The notes beneath the pieces were generated by a model. That model worked only from the letters and a program-made list of their open reading frames with translations, had not been told where the DNA came from and did not search any database. A stretch of DNA of 36,540 nucleotides from assembly GCF_002167005.1 (NCBI RefSeq), contig NZ_NHTN01000058.1, positions 1 through 36,540 on the forward strand, given 5' to 3'. Both the position numbers and the translations under genes were made by a program. Shown here one piece after another: positions 19,934-27,618 of this stretch; positions within the stretch are counted from its first letter, which is position 1, and each line of letters starts with the position of its first letter. Origin of the DNA: Indiicoccus explosivorum (GTDB lineage Bacteria; Bacillota; Bacilli; Bacillales_A; Planococcaceae).

Positions 19934-20518
19934 TCACTCCTCCATGACGATGGCCCCTTTGAACATGCTGCCGTGGAGTTCCGCTAATTTACCCGCCATC
20001 GTTTCCGGGGAATCTTTGAAATCCTGCTTAATCCAATAAAAGAAAAATCCGAGACTGCCGTATGTGAGGAAATAATTCATCGCGGCAATATCCGCCGTTG
20101 TCTCCTCTTCGAGTTTCAAACGGGAACGGGCAACCTCTGCGAGGCTCTCACAAAATTGGTTCTGCGACCCTGGAAGCACTTCACCTTCGATGATCAGCGA
20201 AAAAATGAACTGGTTTTCATAAATGTATTCGAAAATCGGCAGATGCCGCCTGACATCCCGGGAGGAGAAGCGTTTCATATCGCGGAAGCTGTTGCGGAAA
20301 TGGGATTTCAGCCCTTCCAAGTAATCGCCGACAACAGCCGCGAGTAAGGCATTCAAATCCTTATAGTGGGAGTAGAAGGTCACCCTGTTGCATCCCGCCT
20401 TCTGCGCGACCATCGTGACTGAAAGTTCCTGTAAGTCTTTTTCTTCCAATAAATTCAGCAACGCATTCTTTAAGTTTTGCTGGGTCCGAAGAATGCGGCG
20501 GTCTTCACTTGCTGTCAT
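19934..20518 (-). CDS. TetR/AcrR-family transcriptional regulator
   Basis: A 194-residue repressor-type protein. The N-terminal helix-turn-helix domain (about residues 8-58) reads RTQQNLKNALLNLLEEKDL, then ELSVTMVAQKAGCNRVTFYSHYKDLNALL, the standard TetR pattern. The C-terminal ligand domain has no recognisable substrate signature. The frame is open further upstream, but ATG 20518 follows a clear AAGGAGG. It is divergent from the SDR gene with 144 bases between, so it probably represses that gene and itself. The pair is enclosed by two 100-bp repeats. Confidence 0.88.
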   Translation of the reverse strand: MTASEDRRILRTQQNLKNALLNLLEEKDLQELSVTMVAQKAGCNRVTFYSHYKDLNALLAAVVGDYLEGLKSHFRNSFRDMKRFSSRDVRRHLPIFEYIYENQFIFSLIIEGEVLPGSQNQFCESLAEVARSRLKLEEETTADIAAMNYFLTYGSLGFFFYWIKQDFKDSPETMAGKLAELHGSMFKGAIVMEE

Positions 20519-20662
20519 GGTCCATCCTCCTTCTGGTGACCGAAACGTGAACAGGTTCGATGAATTCATTATGACATCGGAAGAATTAGATAGACAACCG
20601 CCATACTTATCTGTTAATTTACATGTGTAGCATAAAAGAAACATTTTTAGGAGGAATTGCAG
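20519..20662. promoter_or_regulatory. Divergent tetR/SDR control region
   Basis: This A+T-rich spacer must hold both promoters. An imperfect dyad TTCGATG (20556-20562)/CATCGGAA (20575-20582), surrounding the palindrome TGAATTCA, is a candidate TetR operator. No perfect sigma-A hexamer pair is obvious. Confidence 0.35.
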
Positions 20663-21397
20663 ATGGGGCGATTAACAGGGAAAGTGGCCGTTGTCACAGG
20701 AGCTGCTCAAGGAATGGGGGCTGTCCACGCCAAACGGTTCATTGAGGAAGGAGCGCAAGTGGTCCTGACTGACCTGAACGAAGAAAAAGGGAAAGCTCTC
20801 GCTGACGAACTTGGCAGTGAAGCGCTGTTCGTGAAACAGAACGTCACGGACGCCGGAGATTGGAAGGCAGTCATCACAAAGGCGGAAGAAGCATTCGGAC
20901 CGGTCAGTGTTCTTGTGAATAATGCGGGAATCACAATGGCTAAATCGATGCTGCAGATGACAGAAGAGGAATACCGGCGGATTGTCGACATCAACCAAGT
21001 TTCTGTTTTCCTCGGTATGCAGGCAGTCGTTCCTTCCATGCAAAAGGCGGGAGGCGGTTCCATCGTAAATATTTCTTCCATGAATGGGCTGGTGGCAGGT
21101 GCCATCGGTTATACCGATACGAAGTTCGCTGTCCGCGGAATGACAAAAGCAGCTGCGATCGAGTGTGCCCATTACGGCATCCGTGTCAATTCTGTACACC
21201 CGGGCGTCATTGCGACGCCGATGGTGGTCCAGGAAGATACAAAAGCGGCGGTGGAAGAGTTTGCTAAACACATTCCGCTGAAACGTGTGGCTCAGCCGGA
21301 AGAGGTGGCGAACATGGTCCTTTTCCTTGCTTCCGAGGAATCAGCTTATTCCACAGGCTCCGAGTTCGTGATCGACGGCGGACTGACAGCTCAATAA
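20663..21397 (+). CDS. Short-chain dehydrogenase/reductase (classical SDR)
   Basis: A 244-residue Rossmann oxidoreductase. The cofactor motif TGAAQGMG spans 12-19, and Asp37 at the end of the second strand suggests NAD(H) rather than NADP(H). NNAG is at 86-89, catalytic Asn111, Ser138/139, Tyr150 and Lys154 (YTDTK) are present, and the C-terminal STGSEFVIDGG is typical. ATG 20663 has AGGAGG at 8-base spacing, better than the in-frame TTG at 20657. Overall it resembles 3-alpha/20-beta-hydroxysteroid-type or general alcohol dehydrogenases, but the substrate cannot be read. The divergent TetR gene suggests it is induced by its substrate or a related compound. Confidence 0.92.
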   Translation: MGRLTGKVAVVTGAAQGMGAVHAKRFIEEGAQVVLTDLNEEKGKALADELGSEALFVKQNVTDAGDWKAVITKAEEAFGPVSVLVNNAGITMAKSMLQMTEEEYRRIVDINQVSVFLGMQAVVPSMQKAGGGSIVNISSMNGLVAGAIGYTDTKFAVRGMTKAAAIECAHYGIRVNSVHPGVIATPMVVQEDTKAAVEEFAKHIPLKRVAQPEEVANMVLFLASEESAYSTGSEFVIDGGLTAQ

Positions 21398-21412
21398 TAG
21401 ATGCTTACGCTG

Positions 21413-21441
21413 GCCGCTATCATTTCAGATAGCGGCTTTTT
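21413..21441 (+). terminator. Terminator after the SDR gene
   Basis: GCCGCTATC (21413-21421) and GATAGCGGC (21428-21436) pair perfectly around a 6-base loop and are followed by five T residues. Confidence 0.93.
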
Positions 21442-21463
21442 CCTGCTGGTTCCGTCTCTTTGT

Positions 21464-21563
21464 CAGGTGCCTGTGCCAGACGCAATTCCAGACCATAGGT
21501 ACAAAATAAAAATCGCGCCCAATCCGCTGTCCGGCGGTTTGGGCGCGATTCTTTTTGATGGCA
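21464..21563 (+). repeat. 100-bp direct repeat, copy B, with terminator hairpin
   Basis: Same orientation as copy A with five substitutions. Two of these (T to C at repeat positions 56 and 81) change G-U wobble pairs in copy A to G-C pairs here, so the hairpin AAATCGCGCCCAATCCGC/GCGGTTTGGGCGCGATTC is conserved. Its right end is 8 bases from the stop of the minus-strand ABC ATPase gene, so the hairpin may serve both converging transcripts. Confidence 0.9.
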
Positions 21564-21570
21564 CAGGCCG

Positions 21571-22371
21571 TTAAGAAACGTGGTGCCGGCCCCGCGGGAT
21601 CGCGAATGGGGAGCCGGAGACCGGATCATCGATGACGAGGCAGTCCAGTCCGAAGATGTCCCGGACCCGTTCGCTCGTGATCACTTCCGACGGCGCGCCT
21701 TCCGCAACCAGTCTTCCTTCCCGGAGGGCGAAGATATGATCGGCGTAGCGGGCGGAAAGGTTGATGTCGTGCAGGACCATGACGATCGTCGTGCCGTACT
21801 TCCGGTTCAGGTCGGTGAGCAAGTCGAGGATTTCGACTTGATAGGTGATATCCAGAAACGTCGTCGGTTCATCGAGGAACAGGATATCGGTCTGCTGGGC
21901 AAGGGCCATGGCGATCCAGACGCGCTGACGCTGCCCGCCGGAAAGCTCATCGATGCTGCGATTGGCCAGTTCCGTGATATCCATGATGCGCATCGCTTCG
22001 GCGACAGCCTCGTAGTCTTTTTTCGACCAGCCGCTCAGGAGCGACTGATGCGGAAAACGGCCGCGGCCGACGAGATCGGCGACCGAGATCCCTTCCGGTA
22101 CGATCGGGGACTGCGGAAGCAGTCCGAGAACACGGGCAAGCTGCTTGGTCGGGATTTTGCTGAGGGCTTTGCCGTCGAGTGTGATGTCACCGGACGACGC
22201 TTTGTTCAGCCGGGACAGCGTCTTAAGCAGCGTCGATTTCCCGCATGCGTTCGCGCCGATGATGACGCTGATTTTATTGCTCGGGACTGTCAGGCTGACT
22301 CCGTCGATGACGGTTTTCCGCTCATACCCGGCAACCACCTGTTTTGCCTGGAATGTATGGGTCTGTCTCAT
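21571..22371 (-). CDS. Ferric-siderophore ABC transporter ATPase
   Basis: A 266-residue cytoplasmic ATPase of the FecE/FhuC/YusV type. Walker A is GANACGKST (39-47), signature LSGGQRQR (143-150), Walker B ILFLDEP (163-169) and the H-loop His201 in VLHDIN. It powers uptake through the two FecCD permeases encoded just upstream. Its ATG overlaps the preceding permease stop by one base (TAATG), indicating coupled translation. It is the last gene of the operon. The particular siderophore cannot be decided from the sequence. Confidence 0.94.
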   Translation of the reverse strand: MRQTHTFQAKQVVAGYERKTVIDGVSLTVPSNKISVIIGANACGKSTLLKTLSRLNKASSGDITLDGKALSKIPTKQLARVLGLLPQSPIVPEGISVADLVGRGRFPHQSLLSGWSKKDYEAVAEAMRIMDITELANRSIDELSGGQRQRVWIAMALAQQTDILFLDEPTTFLDITYQVEILDLLTDLNRKYGTTIVMVLHDINLSARYADHIFALREGRLVAEGAPSEVITSERVRDIFGLDCLVIDDPVSGSPFAIPRGRHHVS

Positions 22372-23402
22372 TACAACTCTCCTCTTTTATTCATCCGGAT
22401 CAGCAGGAAAATCAAGTACGGCGCGCCGAGGATACCCGTGATGATGCCGACCGGATAGCGGGTCTCGAACGCGAACTGGCCGATCAAATCTGCAGCAAGG
22501 ACAAGGCAGACGCCGACGAGACCGGCGGGAATGGCGTTTGAAAACCCGCTGCCGACGAGCCGTTTGGCGATTGGTCCTGCGAGGAATGAAACGAACGCGA
22601 TCGGTCCGGTCACAGCCGTGGCGATGGCGATCATGACGACGGAACTGACGATGAGCGCGATTCTCACCATATCTGCATTTACACCGACTGAAACGGCCGC
22701 CTGTTCGCCAAGCTCCAGGATGCTGAGGTGCTTGCCGAGTGCCACAATGACCGGAGCGAGCAGGAGCACGGACAGGATGAGCGGCGGCAGTTCATGGAGC
22801 TGCGAGCCATTCAGGCTCCCGCTCAGCCAGCGGAACGCTGCCGGCAGGTCCTGTTCATCGCCGATCAGCAGCAAGTAGGAAATCAGTGCGTTCAGCATCG
22901 CCTGGATCCCGATTCCGATGAGGATCAGCCGGCCGATGGAAAATGAACTCCCTTTCGCCAGTACATAAATGAGCAGTACTGTCGCAAGCCCGGCAGCAAT
23001 GGAAGCGGCGGAAACGATGGCGCCGCTTGTCTGCAGGACGACGATGCAGAAAACGGCCGCGGCGCTGGAACCGGCGGTGATGCCGATGACGTTCGGATTG
23101 GCGAGCGGATTGCGGAGCATCGTCTGGAATGTGTTGCCCGCGATGCCGAAGGCGAATCCGGCGAAGAATCCCGCGAGCAGGCGGGGAAGGCGGATCACTT
23201 CAATGGCGAATGAAGCGCCGTCGATTTGTTCGCCGGCCAGTACCCGGACCACATCGGGAATCGGATAAATGGTATTGCCGAGAAGCAGCATCGCGCAGCT
23301 GAGCAGGAACGCGAGCGCACTGAGTGTGCCTGTGACAAAGAGCCAGCGCCGGTGCCGCCTCTGCCTTCCGGTCCGGATCCAGTCCATGGATGAACTTGTC
23401 AT
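22371..23402 (-). CDS. FecCD-family siderophore permease 2
   Basis: A 343-residue membrane protein with about nine or ten predicted helices. It carries the FecCD family segments LPRLLAGFFAGFAFGIAGNTFQ, split around residue 65, NPLANPNVIGITAGSSAAAV and, near the end, GPIAFVSFLAGPIAKRL. The reading frame extends further upstream without a stop, but ATG 23402 is chosen because it overlaps the stop of permease 1 (ATGA) and because upstream residues look like shadow coding. It forms a heterodimeric channel with permease 1. Confidence 0.93.
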   Translation of the reverse strand: MTSSSMDWIRTGRQRRHRRWLFVTGTLSALAFLLSCAMLLLGNTIYPIPDVVRVLAGEQIDGASFAIEVIRLPRLLAGFFAGFAFGIAGNTFQTMLRNPLANPNVIGITAGSSAAAVFCIVVLQTSGAIVSAASIAAGLATVLLIYVLAKGSSFSIGRLILIGIGIQAMLNALISYLLLIGDEQDLPAAFRWLSGSLNGSQLHELPPLILSVLLLAPVIVALGKHLSILELGEQAAVSVGVNADMVRIALIVSSVVMIAIATAVTGPIAFVSFLAGPIAKRLVGSGFSNAIPAGLVGVCLVLAADLIGQFAFETRYPVGIITGILGAPYLIFLLIRMNKRGEL

Positions 23403-24439
23403 AACGATCTCACCTTCATATTCATGGTCAGAATGATCAGGATCGGCGCACCGACGAACGCGGTGACCACGCCGACTTCCAGTTCGCCCGGACTGCCGAG
23501 CAGGCGGCCGATGACATCGGAAACGATCAGGATGGCGGCGCCGGCCACCGCGGACATCGGCACCACGAACCGCAGATCTGCGCCGAGGATGAGCCGCATG
23601 ACGTGGGTCGCGAGCAGGCCGATGAATCCGATCGGTCCGGCCAGCGCAGTTGCCGCACCGCACAGCAGCACCGCGCCAAGTGCGGCGAGCAGCCGGAGCG
23701 TGCCGGTTTTGACGCCGAGGCCGGTGGCGGCTTCGTCACCGAGCGCCAGGGCATTCAGCGCCGGGGAAGTGAGGAGCGCGATCGCGATGCCTGCAGACAG
23801 GAACGGCAGGAATGTCCCGATCGCGTCCCAATTGCCGGCGCCGATGCTGCCCACCTGCCAGAACCTGAACTGGTCCATCACTTGAGCGCGGGGGATCATG
23901 ATGGCCATGACGAGTGACGAAAGCGCTGCGCTTGTCGCCGCACCGGCGAGCACGAGCTTGAGCGGTGTCGCACCGCTCCTGCCGAGCGATCCGATTCCGA
24001 AGACAACCGCCGCAGTGACGGTCGCCCCGGCGAGCGCAAACCAAATGTATTCGCCCGCCGAACTGATCTGGAGGAAGGCGATTCCGCACACGACGGCCAG
24101 GGCAGCTCCGGTATTCACACCGAGGATACTCGGGTCAGCGATGGGATTGCGGGTGACCGACTGCATGAGGGCGCCCGAAACGCCGAGTGCCGCCCCGCAC
24201 AGCAGGCCGAAGACGGTCCGGGCAATCCGCTGGCGGACCACTTCCGCCTCGTACGTCTCCACTGAAGGCCGGAACAGTCCATCCGCCACATCACTCACTT
24301 CCACGATGCGGGAGCCGAACGCCAGGGAAGCGAGCACGCAAAGAAGGAGCAGCAGCAGACTGACTGCCAGCACGGCCGGAAAATTCCGGGGGATGTGCAG
24401 GTCATGCTTGTCGGGCGCTTGAACGGTCGGACTAGTCAT
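23399..24439 (-). CDS. FecCD-family siderophore permease 1
   Basis: A 346-residue polytopic permease. The family segments RTVFGLLCGAALGVSGALMQ, NPIADPSILGVNTGAALAVV and GPIGFIGLLATHVMRLILG are present. It starts 8 bases inside the 3' end of the binding-protein gene and ends with a 4-base overlap with permease 2, so the three genes form one tightly coupled transcript. The partner is the permease at 22371-23402. Confidence 0.93.
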   Translation of the reverse strand: MTSPTVQAPDKHDLHIPRNFPAVLAVSLLLLLLCVLASLAFGSRIVEVSDVADGLFRPSVETYEAEVVRQRIARTVFGLLCGAALGVSGALMQSVTRNPIADPSILGVNTGAALAVVCGIAFLQISSAGEYIWFALAGATVTAAVVFGIGSLGRSGATPLKLVLAGAATSAALSSLVMAIMIPRAQVMDQFRFWQVGSIGAGNWDAIGTFLPFLSAGIAIALLTSPALNALALGDEAATGLGVKTGTLRLLAALGAVLLCGAATALAGPIGFIGLLATHVMRLILGADLRFVVPMSAVAGAAILIVSDVIGRLLGSPGELEVGVVTAFVGAPILIILTMNMKVRSL

Positions 24440-25484
24440 CCAGCTGATCGATGGCCCCGCCGATTAATTCCAGATACTCGTCGATGGTGTATTCGATGGC
24501 GAGCGGGTTCGGGTTGCCGGCAGCCGCGAGCGGCGTATTATTGCCGACGAAAACGACTGAGCCGCGCTCGATGGCCGGGATCTGGCCGAGAAGCGGATCC
24601 GCTTTCACCGCTTCATAAAGGCTTTCATCGCCGTAGCCGATGATGATGTCGGCATCATTCAGGATATCCGCATTTTCCGCACTGACCGGCAATGCGTACG
24701 CGGAAGGATCCGTGATCTGGCTCGTGACGCTTTCCGGATATTCCATGCCGAGTTCTTCCAGGAAGGCTCCCCGCGGGTCAGCCGGTGTGTAAATGTGGAA
24801 CTCCGACAAGTTTTTTGCAGAGAAGTTGACCCAGGCGACTTTCTTGCCCGCGATTTTCGGATAGCCAGCCACCGCATCCGCGATGAGCTGTTCCGTGTCT
24901 TCGACCAGCTGCTCGCCTTCTTCCTCCATTCCCATTCCTTTCGCATTCAGGAGGACCTGGTCCCGCCAGGTCGTTGTCCACGGTCCGTCCTGGTAAGCGA
25001 CGACCGGCGCAATCTGGCTGAGAATATCGTAGTCCTCCTGGGTTATGCCGGAGTAGGCGGCGAGAATGACGTCCGGATCGGCATCGGAAATCGCTTCAAA
25101 GTCAAGGCCATCCGTATCCTGGAAAATGTTCGGGTCTTCCGCTCCGAGTTCTTCGAGTGCTTGGGCCGTCCACGGAAGCAGTCCGCTGTCATCCTGCACA
25201 CCGTAATTGGCGGCGGAAAATCCGACAGGGACGACACCGAGCGCCAGCGCCACATCGTGGTTCGCCCACTGGACGGTCACAATCCGTTCCGGTTCTTCCG
25301 TGATTTCCGTTTCACCGAATGCGTGCTCGATCACGATCGGATACTCCGAACCGGTGCTCTCTGCAGCGGTCCCGGTTTCCGGAGCTGAAGCCGTCTCTTC
25401 CTGGCCGGCACATCCGGCGAGCAGGAGCAGGGCGCCCGCCGAGACGGCGAGGGCGGTTAATGGGGACTGTTTTTTCAGTTGCAT
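24432..25484 (-). CDS. Siderophore-binding lipoprotein
   Basis: A 350-residue class III substrate-binding protein anchored at the cell surface. The lipobox LLAGC places the lipid-carrying Cys near residue 25. The mature part has the typical start YPIVIEHAFGETEITEEPERIV, split around residue 55, then QWANHDVALALGVVPVG and DADPDVILA. The fold matches FeuA/YfiY/YclQ-type ferric-siderophore receptors. Cargo is undetermined. AAAGGATGA precedes the ATG. A Fur-type dyad lies about 200 bases upstream, so iron-repressed expression is expected. Confidence 0.93.
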   Translation of the reverse strand: MQLKKQSPLTALAVSAGALLLLAGCAGQEETASAPETGTAAESTGSEYPIVIEHAFGETEITEEPERIVTVQWANHDVALALGVVPVGFSAANYGVQDDSGLLPWTAQALEELGAEDPNIFQDTDGLDFEAISDADPDVILAAYSGITQEDYDILSQIAPVVAYQDGPWTTTWRDQVLLNAKGMGMEEEGEQLVEDTEQLIADAVAGYPKIAGKKVAWVNFSAKNLSEFHIYTPADPRGAFLEELGMEYPESVTSQITDPSAYALPVSAENADILNDADIIIGYGDESLYEAVKADPLLGQIPAIERGSVVFVGNNTPLAAAGNPNPLAIEYTIDEYLELIGGAIDQLDD

Positions 25485-25680
25485 GAAGAATCATCCTTTT
25501 CTTTTGTTGGAATTGGTTAAGCGGAGTGCAATTGCCGGCTCATCGCCGGCGGCTTTACAGAATAAATTATGTATATAGGCTGAAACAGCCATCTTTTCAC
25601 AAAGCGGGCAACGGGGTCGGAAAGATGATGTGGCACAAATGACTGAAGTGGCGCGGAACCATCGCCTCCTCTAATTGATA
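25485..25680 (-). other. Long leader of the siderophore operon
   Basis: About 190 bases separate the Fur/promoter dyad from the first operon gene. On the minus strand it includes a 22-codon frame (ATG complement at 25660-25662) whose AGGAGG site is only 2 bases from the ATG, and a short GCCGGC-N5-GCCGGC hairpin (25534-25550). I see no known riboswitch or convincing gene. Confidence 0.3.
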
Positions 25681-25718
25681 TTGAGAATTATTATCAACGT
25701 ACTGATAATAACTCTCAA
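25681..25718. promoter_or_regulatory. Fur box overlapping symmetric promoter elements
   Basis: TTGAGAATTATTATCA (25681-25696) and TGATAATAACTCTCAA (25703-25718) form a dyad with one mismatch around a 6-base centre, close to the GATAATGATAATCATTATC Fur consensus. Each strand also reads TTGAGA, 17 bases, GATAAT, so a sigma-A promoter is possible in both directions: toward the siderophore operon on the minus strand and toward psiE/corA on the plus strand. Confidence 0.85.
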
Positions 25719-25916
25719 TTGAAAGGCTGTCAAACCGGACCCGGATTTTTTATCCAGTTATGAATCTTTATTAACGGGAAGTAAAAGTTGTTTTAAGCTT
25801 TCCCCGAATCCGGCCGCAGGCTGTCCGGCCATGGTACAGTGAAACCGGAATCCGGCATTTTGGCTGCGCGCGCAACTCGCAGCCATCTCACAATGAGCAG
25901 GAGGCGGTAATCGGAA

Positions 25917-26402
25917 ATGGAAATGGTCAAACGGCATTTTGGCGCAGTCGCTGCAGGGCTTCCGCTCATTCTTCAGCTCCTGCTGAACCTGTCCCTCGTT
26001 TTCCTGGCCGCTATACTGGCGGTCCTCCTCATCCGAGAGCTGATCGGATTGAGCGGTATTGTCCTGACTGAAGAAGCAGGGGATTATAAGGCATTTCTGG
26101 AGAGCATTCTCGTGTTCTTCCTCTACTTCGAATTCATTTCGATGATCGTGAAATATTTCAAAGAGAATTACCACTTTCCGCTCCGCTATTTCATTTACAT
26201 CGGCATCACAGCGATGATCCGGCTGATCATCGTCGAGCACCACGACCCGATTGCTACGTTCTACTACTCTCTCGTCATCCTGATCCTGGTCATCGGTTAC
26301 TTTATCCTGAACGTGGCACCGCGGGTGCGTCCGGACAGCCGCCGTCAGTTTTTGAAACCGGCTCCGTTTGAAGGGCGTGTGTACAGGGAAGATGCGGAGT
26401 AA
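25917..26402 (+). CDS. psiE: PsiE-family membrane protein
   Basis: A 161-residue protein with four predicted membrane segments (about 12-40, 55-78, 88-108 and 118-138) and a charged C-terminal tail. Segments such as FFLYFEFISMIVKYF, FPLRYFIYIGITAMIRLIIV and the acidic-His cluster VEHHDP match the phosphate-starvation-inducible PsiE family; the molecular function of that family is not established. AGGAGG lies 12 bases before ATG. The gene is 40 bases upstream of a CorA-type transporter and probably shares its transcript. Confidence 0.8.
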   Translation: MEMVKRHFGAVAAGLPLILQLLLNLSLVFLAAILAVLLIRELIGLSGIVLTEEAGDYKAFLESILVFFLYFEFISMIVKYFKENYHFPLRYFIYIGITAMIRLIIVEHHDPIATFYYSLVILILVIGYFILNVAPRVRPDSRRQFLKPAPFEGRVYREDAE

Positions 26403-26441
26403 CAGAAAAAAACGGGCCTCAGGACAAAGGAGGAGGACGAG

Positions 26442-27365
26442 TTGGAAAATCATTCGTTTTCCAAAGGATGGATATGGCATGAGATGGATTTTGCCGATCC
26501 GGATCAGCTACAGGTCCTTCTTGCGGATTACCATGTGCCGGATGACTGGATCCGGCATGTTTACAAAGAGGATCAGAATACGCTTCAGATGAACCGGACC
26601 GCCGGCGGGAAGGAATCCTTGTGGGGAACTATCACGTATAAGCAGCGGCCCGACAAACGGGAAGCGGAGAAAATGATGCATTTTTTCATCAGCCGTGAGG
26701 TGCTCGTCACTGCGCACCTGGATTTCGGGAGCCTGGAAAGCCTGGATAAGGACCGGATATTGACCAATATGGAATCGGTAGCGAGCCCCTTGGAGGGATT
26801 CATGGCGATTTTGGATGATGTCACGACCAGTTTCCTGTCACAAATTGACGCCCTTGAAGTGGACATCCGGAAACTGATGTGGGAGCTGGAAGAAGAGAAT
26901 GGAGAAAAGGTGCTGGATCGGCTGATGAACTTGCGCCACCAGCTGCTGGTCATGAAAAACCTGATCATTCCCATTTCCGAGTTGCATATGGCATCGAAGG
27001 AAGCGTTCAGCGAAGATTGCCGGGAAAAATTCTTTGACAGGGTCGGCCGCCAGATCCATCGCTGTGAGTATTTGATCAGCCAGTACACGGAAGAAGTAAG
27101 CACAATGGTCGACCTTGAGGAAGTGACCGCTTCTGTCATGGGCAATGAAATCATGAAATCCCTTACCGTCATCACCTTGCTGTTCACGCCGATTTCAGCT
27201 TGGGGCGCCTGGTGGGGTATGAACTTCAAATATATGCCCGAACTGGATGAGAAGTATGGGTACTTGTTTGCGGCACTGTTCATCCTAATCAACACCGCGC
27301 TCCTGTTTTTCTTCCTGAAGACAAAAGGCTGGATGGGCGATATTTTGAACAGGAAAAAGCGATGA
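26442..27365 (+). CDS. CorA-family divalent cation transporter
   Basis: A 307-residue protein with a long cytoplasmic alpha/beta and coiled-helix region (about 1-235) and two C-terminal membrane helices (about 238-258 and 273-292). The signature GMN is at 259-261 (AWWGMNFKYMPELDEKYGY) in the loop between the helices, where CorA pentamers select hydrated Mg2+ or Co2+. It starts at TTG 26442 behind AAGGAGGAGG. It is similar in length to CorA but diverged in the N-terminal domain, so Mg2+ is likely but not certain as cargo. A strong terminator follows. Confidence 0.9.
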   Translation: MENHSFSKGWIWHEMDFADPDQLQVLLADYHVPDDWIRHVYKEDQNTLQMNRTAGGKESLWGTITYKQRPDKREAEKMMHFFISREVLVTAHLDFGSLESLDKDRILTNMESVASPLEGFMAILDDVTTSFLSQIDALEVDIRKLMWELEEENGEKVLDRLMNLRHQLLVMKNLIIPISELHMASKEAFSEDCREKFFDRVGRQIHRCEYLISQYTEEVSTMVDLEEVTASVMGNEIMKSLTVITLLFTPISAWGAWWGMNFKYMPELDEKYGYLFAALFILINTALLFFFLKTKGWMGDILNRKKR

Positions 27366-27374
27366 AAAAGGGGT

Positions 27375-27419
27375 GCCCGGCGGAGCCTGAAAGGGTCCGC
27401 CGGGCGCTGTTTTCTTTTT
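27375..27419 (+). terminator. Terminator after corA-type gene
   Basis: GCCCGGCGGA (27375-27384) and TCCGCCGGGC (27395-27404) pair perfectly around a 10-base loop; a T-rich tail follows at 27410-27419. Confidence 0.93.
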
Positions 27420-27618
27420 AAGGCAGGCACCCGATGAAGGAGGTGAATTCTTCTTCATTCGGAACTGATTCATATTCTTAAAAATTATGGCATGGCTGCC
27501 GATAAAGATAAAAATACAGATTTTTTTATAATAATTAGTGAAATGCCGGCATTTGCTGGGTAAAATGATAAAATACACCAAAAATTTTGTGAGTGGTCAA
27601 TGAAGGGAATGGGCTAGT

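Noticed and set aside
20651-20659. TTG 20657 as the SDR start codon.
   Set aside because: Spacing from AGGAGG would be about 2 bases; ATG 20663 gives 8 bases and starts the normal family N-terminus.
19801-21563. An insertion sequence formed by the two 100-bp repeats.
   Set aside because: There is no transposase between them, the repeats are direct rather than inverted, and no target-site duplication was visible.
25594-25662. A 22-codon minus-strand leader peptide downstream of the Fur box.
   Set aside because: AGGAGG is only 2 bases from the ATG and no regulatory codon run is visible.
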